Below, piece by piece: positions 6,456-13,578 of a stretch of DNA of 27,541 nucleotides. A model generated the notes under the pieces. The model had not been told where the DNA came from, searched no databases, and saw nothing but the letters and a program-made list of their open reading frames with translations. Both the position numbers and the translations under genes were made by a program. Numbering within the stretch: position 1 is the first letter of the stretch; each line of letters starts with the position of its first letter. The DNA comes from CAZTHL01 sp964613585 (lineage in GTDB: Bacteria; Pseudomonadota; Alphaproteobacteria; DSM-16000; Inquilinaceae): NCBI GenBank assembly GCA_964613585.1, contig CAZTHL010000051.1, forward strand, positions 1 to 27,541, given 5' to 3'.

Positions 6456-9400
6456 TTATTCGGCCACGAGCGGCGTCGGCGCCTCGTCTTGGGGAGCCGC
6501 CACGGAGCCGGCGGGAGAAGCCGCTCTCGCCGCCGCCGTGCGCCGGATCACGAGGCGCTTCCAGATGACGAACACAGCGGGAATCACGAACAGCGTCAGC
6601 AGGGTTGCCGTCGCCATGCCGCCGACCATCGGCGCGGCGATGCGGCGCATGATCTCCGAGCCGGCGCCATCGCCGAACATGATCGGCAGCAACCCGGCAA
6701 AGATCGTCGCCACGGTCATGACCTTGGGCCGGAGGCGCAGCAGCGCGCCCTCGACGACCGCGCTCTCCACGTCGCCCCGGGTCAGGTCACGGTGCTCCTG
6801 CGCCGCCTCATCCTCCCGCCGCTTCCAGGCCAGGTTGAGGTAGACCAGCATGACGATGGCGGTCTCCACGGCCACGCCGGCGAGGGCAATGAACCCGACC
6901 AAGACGGCCACCGACACGTCGTAGGACAGCCAATAGAGCAGCCACACGCCACCGGCCAACGCCACCGGCAGCGACGTCAGGAGGATCCCGACCTCGACCA
7001 GGCGCCTAAAGGCCAGGAACAGCATGAGCGCGATCAACAGCAGCGTCGCCGGCGCGATGATGCTGAGCCGCTCCTGCACGCGCTCGATATACTCGTACTG
7101 ACCCGACCAGTTGATCGAGTAACCGGGCGGCAGGTCCACCTGCTGCGCGACCACGCGCTGCGCCTCGGCCACATACCCACCGATATCCCGTCCGGCGATG
7201 TCGATGAACACCCAGCCATTCCGGCGCGCGTTCTCGCTGCGGATCATGCCGGGACCATCGACGACCCGGATGTCGGCGACCGCCCCCATCGGAATATGAG
7301 CGCCGGCCGGCGTGACGATGGGCAATTCGCGCAGACGCTCGGGGCTGTCGCGCCAGTCGCGCGGATAGCGCAGGTTGATCGGGAACCGCTCAAGCCCCTC
7401 CACGGTCTCGGAGATGCGCAGCCCGCCGACCGCCGTCTGCACGATCTCCTGGATGTCGGCGATGTTCAGCATGTAGCGCGCCGCGGCAGCGCGATCGATA
7501 TCGACCTCGATGAATCGACCGCCGACCGGTCGTTCGGCGTAGGCCGATGCCGTGCCGTCGATCCCCTGGACGGCCTGTTCGATGTCGACCGCGATGCGCT
7601 CGATCACTGCCAGATCGTCACCGGCTACCTTGACCCCGACCGGGGTCTTGACGCCCGTGGCCAGCATATCGATGCGGTTGCGGATCGGCATGATCCAGAC
7701 ATTGGTCACGCCGGGAACCTGCACGATCCGATCGAGTTCGGCCCGGATGTCGTCGATCGTCACGCCCGGCCGCCATTCCTCGCGCGGCCGCAGCCGGATG
7801 GTGGTCTCGATCATGGTCAGCGGCGCTGGATCGGTCGCGGTGTCCGCGCGCCCCAGCTTGCCATGCACGGACTGCACTTCCGGCACCGTGGCGATCAGCC
7901 GATCGGTCTGCTGCAGGACCTCTCGTGCCTTGCCGATCGACACGCCAGGGAAAAGGCTCGGCATGTAGAGCAGATCGCCCTCGTTCAGGGCCGGCATGAA
8001 CTCCGAACCGATGCGCTGCAGCGGCCACCACAGGCTCGCGACCACGAGCAAGGCCATGACGACGGTTGCCCAAGGCCAGGCCACCGCGGCGTCGAGGAAT
8101 GGGCGATAGACCCGGATCAGCATGGTGTTCAGCGGGTTCTTGCGCTCGGCAATGATCCGGCCGCGGATGAAATAGCCCATCAGCACGGGCACCAGCGTGA
8201 CCGACAGGATCGCCGCCGCCGCCATGGCATAGGTTTTAGTGAACGCCAGCGGCTTGAACAGGCGCCCCTCCTGAGCCTCCAAGACGAACACGGGCAGAAA
8301 GCTGACGGTGATGATGGCGAGCGAATAGAACAGCGCCGGACCGACCTCCTGGGCGCATTCGCCGACGATCCGCCAGCGGTTCTCGGGCGTCAGCGTTTCG
8401 CGCTCCATCCGGCGGTGCAGGCTTTCGATCATCACGATTGACGCATCGACCATGGCGCCGATGGCGATCGCGATGCCGCCCAGCGACATGATGTTGGCGT
8501 TCACGCCCTGCGCCTTCATCACGATGAACGCCGCCAGCACGCCCAGCGGCAGGGTCAGCAGAATGACCAGCGAGGATCGCAGGTGAAGAAGAAAGGCGGC
8601 GCAGACCAGGACGACGACGATGAACTCTTCGGTCAGCTTGTCGCGCAGATTGTCGATCGCCCGCTCGATCAGGCCCGACCGATCGTACGTGACAACGATC
8701 TCCACGCCGTCGGGCAGGCCGGCGCGCAGCTCCTCGAGCCGTCGCTCGACCGCCTCGATGGTGGCGAGCGCGTTCTCGCCCCAGCGCATGATGACGACGC
8801 CGCCGACCGCCTCCCCCTCGCCGTCCAGTTCTCCAACGCCGCGGCGCATCTCGGGGCCGCGGCGGATCTCGGCGATGTCGGCGAGCGTCACGGGGGCGCC
8901 GCGGTCGTTCATCGTCAGCGGGATATCCGCCAGATCCTCGATGCTCTGCACGTAGCCGGTGGCGCGCACTATGTACTCGGCTTCCGCCATCTCCACCACG
9001 GAACCGCCGGCGTCGCGGTTGGCCCGCTCGATCGCCCGGCGCACCTCGCCCAGCGTCAGGTCGTAGGCCCGCAAGCGGTTGGGATCGACGACGATCTGGT
9101 ATTGCCGAACCATGCCGCCGATTGTGGCGACCTCGGCCACTCCCTCGACGGTCTGCAACTCGAACTTCAGGAACCAGTCCTGGAGGGCTCGGAGTTCGGA
9201 GATGTCATGGCCGCCGGTACGATCGATCAGCGCGTACTGATAGATCCAGCCGACACCGGTGGCATCCGGTCCGAGCGTCGGCGAAACGCCGTCGGGCAGC
9301 GACGCCGACACTTGCGACAGGTATTCCAGGACCCGCGAGCGCGCCCAGTAGATGTTCGTCCCATCCTCGAACACCACGTAGACATAGCTGTCGCCGAAGA

Positions 9401-9659
9401 ACGAGAAGCCGCGCACGTCGACCGCGCCCGGCACCGACAGCATCGCCGTGGAGATCGGATAGGTCACCTGATCCTCGACCACCTGCGGCGCTTGGCCCGG
9501 GTGGGTGGTCTTGATGATGACCTGGACGTCGGAGAGGTCGGGAATGGCGTCGACCGGCGTCGACCGGGCCGCCCACAGGCCCCAGCCGGCCAGCGCCAAA
9601 GCGAGCACGACGACGATGAACCGGTTGTCGATCGACCAGCGGATGACGGCCGGGATCAT
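6456..9659 (-). CDS. cusA: CusA-type heavy-metal RND efflux pump
   Basis: Inner-membrane proton-driven pump of the HME-RND class, 1067 residues (family about 1040-1070), with 12 helices and two large periplasmic loops. It begins with the typical MIPAVIRWSIDNRF and carries DAIPDLSDVQV, the helix-4 GAMVDASIVMIE and the late GSEIMRRIAAPM...FVIPAVF. Methionines of the E. coli CusA metal relay appear conserved in LLYMPSLFPG, PLTMIETT and RNRIDMLATG, which argues for Cu(I)/Ag(I) rather than Co/Zn/Cd. The start overlaps the cusB stop by four bases (ATGA), so the two are translationally coupled. No CusC-type outer-membrane channel follows; 639 bases without a gene lie downstream. Confidence 0.94.
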   Translation of the reverse strand: MIPAVIRWSIDNRFIVVVLALALAGWGLWAARSTPVDAIPDLSDVQVIIKTTHPGQAPQVVEDQVTYPISTAMLSVPGAVDVRGFSFFGDSYVYVVFEDGTNIYWARSRVLEYLSQVSASLPDGVSPTLGPDATGVGWIYQYALIDRTGGHDISELRALQDWFLKFELQTVEGVAEVATIGGMVRQYQIVVDPNRLRAYDLTLGEVRRAIERANRDAGGSVVEMAEAEYIVRATGYVQSIEDLADIPLTMNDRGAPVTLADIAEIRRGPEMRRGVGELDGEGEAVGGVVIMRWGENALATIEAVERRLEELRAGLPDGVEIVVTYDRSGLIERAIDNLRDKLTEEFIVVVLVCAAFLLHLRSSLVILLTLPLGVLAAFIVMKAQGVNANIMSLGGIAIAIGAMVDASIVMIESLHRRMERETLTPENRWRIVGECAQEVGPALFYSLAIITVSFLPVFVLEAQEGRLFKPLAFTKTYAMAAAAILSVTLVPVLMGYFIRGRIIAERKNPLNTMLIRVYRPFLDAAVAWPWATVVMALLVVASLWWPLQRIGSEFMPALNEGDLLYMPSLFPGVSIGKAREVLQQTDRLIATVPEVQSVHGKLGRADTATDPAPLTMIETTIRLRPREEWRPGVTIDDIRAELDRIVQVPGVTNVWIMPIRNRIDMLATGVKTPVGVKVAGDDLAVIERIAVDIEQAVQGIDGTASAYAERPVGGRFIEVDIDRAAAARYMLNIADIQEIVQTAVGGLRISETVEGLERFPINLRYPRDWRDSPERLRELPIVTPAGAHIPMGAVADIRVVDGPGMIRSENARRNGWVFIDIAGRDIGGYVAEAQRVVAQQVDLPPGYSINWSGQYEYIERVQERLSIIAPATLLLIALMLFLAFRRLVEVGILLTSLPVALAGGVWLLYWLSYDVSVAVLVGFIALAGVAVETAIVMLVYLNLAWKRREDEAAQEHRDLTRGDVESAVVEGALLRLRPKVMTVATIFAGLLPIMFGDGAGSEIMRRIAAPMVGGMATATLLTLFVIPAVFVIWKRLVIRRTAAARAASPAGSVAAPQDEAPTPLVAE

Positions 9660-11692
9660 TGGCCGGCTCCTTCGACTTCGGCGTCGGCTTGAACCGAAAC
9701 GACTTCGAACTGCATGCTGCCGTTGCGCTGGAGCCCGATCAGGGCGCGGCGGCCGACCGGCACCTGATCGGGGTCCACCGTCTCGTCGAGCGGGAAATCC
9801 ATAGTCATCCCCGGCATGCCGATCTCCGCAATGTCATCGTGCGAGATGTTCGCGGTACGCGCGTCGGCGTCGATCGCGTTGACGATCCCGCCGACGGTGA
9901 TCGGCGGCGGACCGTTGCCGGCGGGCTCCGGAGGATCCGGCATCCGCGTCGGCGCGTCGTTCCCGGCCGGGTCGGCAGGGTCGCCCGAGCGCACCGCGGT
10001 GATCACGTACATGCCTTCGTCCCTCGTCAGGTCGAAAGCGACCGGCGTTTCGAGCGGGACGGCGGAGGGATCGATCGAACCGGCGATCGGCAAGTCCATA
10101 GTCATCGCCGGCCAGCCGAGCGCCTCGATCGGATCGTGGCTGATGCTTACCTTGCGGTCTTCAGCCATCACGGCATGGATGGTCCCAGTGCCAACCGCGT
10201 CGACGCCATCGTCGGATCGAAGGCCGGTGAGGGCGAGCAGCCCGTCGGCACCGCGCACGGCTTCGAACCGAACACGATCTCCCGGCTCCACACGGTCCAG
10301 GTCGACGGCCGTGGCGACGGCAAAATCCGTCGGCATGGCCGGCCAATCCAGCGCCTCGATCTGCTGGTGCGCGATGGTGGCGAGACGTTGCTCACGATCG
10401 AGGGCGAGAAGCTCGCCAACCCCGGGCGCCGGGTCCGCATCCGTCGGCGCCATACGCAAGAACCCCGCGGACAAGCTGCTCTCGCTGTCGATCAGGAACT
10501 GGGCCGAGGCGACCACGCGTTCCCCCGATGCGAGGCCCTGAACGATCTCGACCCGGCCGTCCTCCATCAATCCGGTCGTCACCAGACGCGGCCGGAACCG
10601 CCCGTCCGGCAAGGCCAACACCACCCGCTCCGCTCGCCCGGTGCGGATGACCGCTTCCGCCGGCACGGTCACGACCTCCCGACCCCCGTCGCCGAACAGC
10701 GTGACCTCGGCGAACATGTTCGGTCGAAGCAGGCCTTCCTCGTTGTCGAAGCGCAAGCGCACCGGCAGGGTGCGGGTCTTCGGATCAAGCTCCGGGTTGA
10801 TATAGTCGATCGCTCCCGCGAAGACCCGGCCCGGCAGATGGTCGAGCCGGGCCTCCGAGCGCATGTCGGGCGACAGGCGCCCGATGTCCCGCTCGAACAC
10901 GTCGGCCAGCAGCCAGACGCTCGACAGGTCGGTCAGGGTCATCGCACGGGTTTCGGGCCTGAGGAACATGCCTTCGGCGGCCGGCAAGTCGACGACAACG
11001 CCATCTTGGGGTGCGTACACCCGAAGGCGTTGCGAGGCCTCGGGGTCGCGCACGATCTCGTCCAGCTGCCGCTCGCTGAGCCCGAAGTTGCGCATCTGGC
11101 CGAGCGCCACGTCGATTTCCAACCGATCGCCCCGGCGGACGCCGCGGCGGTACTGAGAGATCGCGACGACGATCTCCGGCGCATAAATCTCGAACAGTAG
11201 GTCGCCCTCGCGCACTCGGTCGCCGATGGCACGGACCCGCAAGTCCTCGATCCAGCCTTGGGTGCGCATATGGATGTGGCTGGTGCGGTGTTGGTCGTAG
11301 CCGACGAAGCCGACCGTTTCGATGGTCGGGATCAGCGTTTCGGTGCGCGCGACGGCCGTGCGAACGCCGATGGCGTTGATCTCTTCCGGCGACAGGGCGA
11401 TCTCCGCCGGGTCGCCCGCGGGTTCGTCACCCTCGTAGACCGGCACCAGCTCCATGCCCATCGGCGACAAGCCGGGTCCGTCGCGGCGGAAATCCGGGTC
11501 CATCGGCGCGACCCAGAACAGGATGCGCGGCCCGTCGTCTTCCGCAACGGACGGAACCGCGAAAACCAGCCGCTCCGCGGCAATGCCGGCACCGAGTCCG
11601 CCGGTGACGGCAAGGAACAGCAACGCCGCATATCGTCCTTGCATGGGTCCCATCCACCCTGGAGTGGTGGATTTGCCGGTCCTTCGATTCAC
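9656..11692 (-). CDS. cusB: CusB-type periplasmic adaptor with three C-terminal CusF-like domains
   Basis: Membrane-fusion protein linking the CusA pump to an outer-membrane channel. Order: N-terminal anchor (YAALLFLAVTGGLGAG), Met-rich site FWVAPMDPDF...SPMGMELVPVYE as in CusB, barrel/lipoyl/hairpin domains (about 90-420), then three CusF-like units at about 425-502, 503-597 and 598-678. The CusF ligands (His, Trp, Met, Met) are complete in unit 2 (H519, W527, M530, M532). Unit 1 has H442, W450, M453 but Thr455 for the last Met. Unit 3 has H618, M629, M631 but Met626 for the Trp. E. coli CusB is about 400 residues, without CusF. The start is uncertain: GTG 11692, or ATG at 11653 or 11644; the last puts the anchor right at the N-terminus. 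Confidence 0.93.
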   Translation of the reverse strand: MNRRTGKSTTPGWMGPMQGRYAALLFLAVTGGLGAGIAAERLVFAVPSVAEDDGPRILFWVAPMDPDFRRDGPGLSPMGMELVPVYEGDEPAGDPAEIALSPEEINAIGVRTAVARTETLIPTIETVGFVGYDQHRTSHIHMRTQGWIEDLRVRAIGDRVREGDLLFEIYAPEIVVAISQYRRGVRRGDRLEIDVALGQMRNFGLSERQLDEIVRDPEASQRLRVYAPQDGVVVDLPAAEGMFLRPETRAMTLTDLSSVWLLADVFERDIGRLSPDMRSEARLDHLPGRVFAGAIDYINPELDPKTRTLPVRLRFDNEEGLLRPNMFAEVTLFGDGGREVVTVPAEAVIRTGRAERVVLALPDGRFRPRLVTTGLMEDGRVEIVQGLASGERVVASAQFLIDSESSLSAGFLRMAPTDADPAPGVGELLALDREQRLATIAHQQIEALDWPAMPTDFAVATAVDLDRVEPGDRVRFEAVRGADGLLALTGLRSDDGVDAVGTGTIHAVMAEDRKVSISHDPIEALGWPAMTMDLPIAGSIDPSAVPLETPVAFDLTRDEGMYVITAVRSGDPADPAGNDAPTRMPDPPEPAGNGPPPITVGGIVNAIDADARTANISHDDIAEIGMPGMTMDFPLDETVDPDQVPVGRRALIGLQRNGSMQFEVVSVQADAEVEGAGQ

Positions 11693-11708
11693 GCCGTCGG
11701 CGCCAGAA

Positions 11709-11743
11709 GGAGCTGCAACTCCAAAACCACACCAGAATCATAT
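11709..11743 (-). promoter_or_regulatory. Possible cusBA promoter/operator region
   Basis: The 234-base gap before cusB holds an unusually AT-rich spot. On the minus strand it contains TATGAT (11738-11743), one mismatch from a -10 element, but no clear -35. Downstream at 11709-11722 lies a near-palindrome, GGAGTTGCAGCTCC on the minus strand (two mismatched positions of 14), which could be an operator. It is not a CueR or CusR box that I can recognise. Confidence 0.3.
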
Positions 11744-11926
11744 AATTGCTAGTCTCGCTTGGATCTGGACGTTCGCTTCCAGAGGCGCCGGGAGATCAAG
11801 CGGACTTCGGGATCGCGACACTCGTGCCGCACGCTAACATCGCGGGCTCGGTCGATGGCCGACCGCCCCGGACGCAAGTCGCGACAGTGTCCCGGCAGAG
11901 AACCGGCGGCTCCGCCGGTCTCGAGG

Positions 11927-12319
11927 TCAGCTTGGCTGAGGTCTCGGCGGCCGGAGCGGCGGTGCGTGGCCATGGCCGAGCGCCGTTGCGGCATCACTCT
12001 GACGGGCAGATGGCGACGGCCACAGGCGAAGCGCATCCACCCCGGCCATCGAGCCCGCGGGCTGAGCGCAGTTGCCGGCGCATCCGCAATGCCCGCACCA
12101 AGGCGTCCCGGCGGATGGAGGGTCGATCGGTGGATCCGCGGCGGGTGAGAGACCCGCGGCGTCGGTCGCAGTCTTGTCGGCCATCGACATCGTATCGCAA
12201 TGAGCGAACGTGCCCGCCGAGGATGACGGCAGCACGGCGGTGATTCCGGCGAGCACGACGGCCAATGCCAAGAAAACGCTCGCTACGGAGCGCCATGCCC
12301 GGATCGCTTTGGCGTACAT
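11927..12319 (-). CDS. Secreted Cys/His-rich small protein, probably copper-associated
   Basis: A 130-residue protein with a signal peptide or anchor (SVASVFLALAVVLAGITAVL), then a Met/His/Cys-bearing segment (FAHCDTMSMADK), the cluster TPWCGHCGCAGNCAQP and a His-containing tail (LGHGHAPPLRPP). This resembles small periplasmic proteins of the DUF2946/CopL kind that accompany copper-resistance operons, but I cannot assign a family firmly. The ribosome site AGGAGA lies about 12 bases before the ATG. It is the first gene of a probable operon with cusB and cusA, 234 bases upstream of cusB. The four clustered Cys and several His suggest metal binding in the periplasm; that is inference. Confidence 0.68.
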   Translation of the reverse strand: MYAKAIRAWRSVASVFLALAVVLAGITAVLPSSSAGTFAHCDTMSMADKTATDAAGLSPAADPPIDPPSAGTPWCGHCGCAGNCAQPAGSMAGVDALRLWPSPSARQSDAATALGHGHAPPLRPPRPQPS

Positions 12320-12427
12320 GCCGATCGCAATTCTCCTGGTCCGCCCTTAGCGGAATACCACAAGGTTCGCGTTTTGCAAGCCATCAGTTCCGTGATTGCG
12401 GTCACGGCCGGCAAATTCGCCGTCCGA

Positions 12428-12527
12428 GCGTTTCCCGCTCACGTGGCATCGCCGGCCCGCTCCTCCACCCGGCCACCCGGCGATGGCATGCTGGGGGTGG
12501 CTTGGCGGAGGAGCGGGCCGGTGAGCG
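12428..12527. repeat. Long hairpin, member of an extragenic repeat family
   Basis: CCGGCCCGCTCCTCC (12452-12466) and GGAGGAGCGGGCCGG (12507-12521) are perfect 15-bp inverted arms. Inside them GGCCACCC pairs with GGGTGGCT, and outside CGCTCA (12436-12441) pairs with TGAGCG (12522-12527) across a 10-base bulge. The left flank (12428-12454) matches 13383-13409 at 25 of 27 positions, so it is a dispersed repeat rather than a chance stem. Confidence 0.7.
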
Positions 12528-12543
12528 CATCACGGCCGGGAGC

Positions 12544-12804
12544 AACCGCGCAAGCTCCGCCCACCGCATCCACGATCTCCTCCGGCAGATTCCCTTTAAC
12601 TCGACCAGCCCCCTTGCCGGGCGGACCGGCCTGTCGACACCGACCGTCACCGTGGCGCTCGCCGACCTCGGGCGGCTCGGGGTGGTCGAGGAAAGCACCG
12701 GGCGGCGGCGCGGCCGGGTGTTCGGCTGTGGTCGCCATCTGGCGATCCACCGCGAAGGCACCGCATCGCCACCCGCCGCCAACCGTGAAAGAACAGGCCT
12801 CTGA
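12544..12804 (+). pseudogene. Fic-family protein, C-terminal winged-helix remnant
   Basis: The 86 residues ending at this stop read like the C-terminal winged-helix domain that follows the Fic AMPylation core in many bacterial Fic proteins: SAHRIHDLLRQIPFNS, then GLSTPTVTVALADLGRLGVVEE, then TGRRRGRVFGC and HLAIHREGT. Nothing of the Fic core (HPFxxGNGR loop) is found upstream; the frame leads into the hairpin repeat. The 3' end overlaps the first unit of a 16-bp tandem repeat. No start codon or ribosome site is convincing, so I regard it as a dead fragment left by a deletion ending in the repeat. Confidence 0.6.
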
Positions 12805-12857
12805 AAGGACAGGCCCCTGAAAGAACAGGCCCATGCAAGAACAGGCCCCTGAAAGAG
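12786..12857. repeat. 16-bp tandem repeat, 4.5 copies
   Basis: Units start at 12786, 12802, 12818 and 12834, followed by a half unit at 12850. The consensus is TGAAAGAACAGGCCCC; units differ by one or two bases. Since 16 is not a multiple of three, the array is non-coding in nature even though the Fic remnant ends inside it. Confidence 0.88.
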
Positions 12858-12953
12858 GCGAGCGTCCTAAGGAGAAAATCATCCGGCGTCCCCATGTCAG
12901 GTGCAGCACATCACATCAATCCCGCTCGATTCCATGCCGCCGCGAACCAACAA

Positions 12954-12983
12954 CATGGTTCGCCGCACTTCGCTCGCGATGAC
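12954..12983 (-). repeat. Widespread GTCATxGCGAGCGAAG-type repeat, one copy
   Basis: On the minus strand this reads GTCATCGCGAGCGAAGTG followed by CGGCGAACCATG, close to the dispersed element CGTCATTGCGAGCGAAGCGAAGCAATCC known from many unrelated bacterial genomes. I see one copy here. The remaining sequence of 12858-13128 holds no gene. Confidence 0.45.
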
Positions 12984-13090
12984 AACGTGATCTTTGCTGT
13001 TGGGACCTGTCACGGACGCGACGATGCGAGACCATGGGCTCGAGCATGGGCCGGCGTCCTGCGCCGGACGGCGTTACCTTGTGCCGCCTG

Positions 13091-13120
13091 TGCCCACCGG
13101 CTCCGGCGCGGGGGTGGGCA
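13091..13120 (-). terminator. Hairpin after the acyl carrier protein gene
   Basis: TGCCCACC (13091-13098) and GGTGGGCA (13113-13120) form a perfect 8-bp stem with a 14-base GC-rich loop, starting 9 bases beyond the stop codon of the last gene of the polysaccharide locus. No T-run follows, so it may be a 3'-end stabiliser rather than an intrinsic terminator. Confidence 0.4.
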
Positions 13121-13128
13121 TCCGTCCG

Positions 13129-13371
13129 TTACCCCGTGTAGCGCGCCACCGCCGCCTGGATGGCGCTGAACGAGGTCATGGTCTCAACCTCGGCGACCTC
13201 GAAGGTAGCGTCGAATTCCTGCTCGAGGGCGAAGACCAGGTTCAGGTGGTTCTGCGAATCCCAGCTCGAGACCGTCTCGTGGGTCGTGCCGCCGTCGATG
13301 GCGTCCGGGTCGATGTCGAGGATCTCGCCCATGATCTGCTTGATCCGGCGGTCGGTGTCGGTCGTCATCAT
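13129..13371 (-). CDS. Acyl carrier protein
   Basis: An 80-residue carrier protein. The phosphopantetheine serine is Ser39 in VSSWDSQNHLNLVFALE, followed by the usual acidic helix. DSQ in place of the DSL of fatty-acid ACPs marks it as a dedicated carrier, as found beside FkbH-like proteins. AAGGA precedes the ATG; the second ATG (13368) has the better spacing, so the protein may be 79 residues. It is the last gene of the locus, 207 bases after fkbH, with a repeat hairpin between. The probable role is to carry the glyceryl thioester formed by the FkbH-like protein; this is inferred from pairing, not seen in the sequence. Confidence 0.9.
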   Translation of the reverse strand: MMTTDTDRRIKQIMGEILDIDPDAIDGGTTHETVSSWDSQNHLNLVFALEQEFDATFEVAEVETMTSFSAIQAAVARYTG

Positions 13372-13382
13372 CGTTCCTTAAG

Positions 13383-13490
13383 GCGCTTCCGGCTCACGTG
13401 GCATCGCCGCCCGGTCACCCAAGACAGCATACTCAGGCTGGCCGGGCGGGGAACGGGCCGATGCCGAGTCCGCGTCAGGCGGAAACGCTC
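13383..13490. repeat. Extragenic hairpin repeat, second copy
   Basis: The left end (13383-13409) matches 12428-12454 at 25 of 27 positions. Inside, GGCATCG (13400-13406) pairs with CGATGCC (13459-13465) and CCGCCCGG (13407-13414) with CCGGGCGG (13442-13449). The right end (13468-13490) is identical, in inverted orientation, to 27468-27490. The outer ends GCGCTTCCGG and GGCGGAAACGC also pair imperfectly, so the whole unit is one long stem. Confidence 0.75.
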
Positions 13491-13578
13491 TCGCCCACGG
13501 GTCGGCTGAGGCCGCTTCGTGAGGGCCCGCCGTAGCGGGTCGGCCCCCGGCCGCCGGCAACCGGACAAGCACGGTCCG

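Noticed and set aside
6255..8441. A 728-residue plus-strand frame opposite cusA
   Set aside because: Shadow of the RND pump gene; Asp/His/Arg-rich with no recognisable domain.
12786..12857. CRISPR array
   Set aside because: Units of 16 bp are directly adjacent without spacers; it is a simple tandem repeat.
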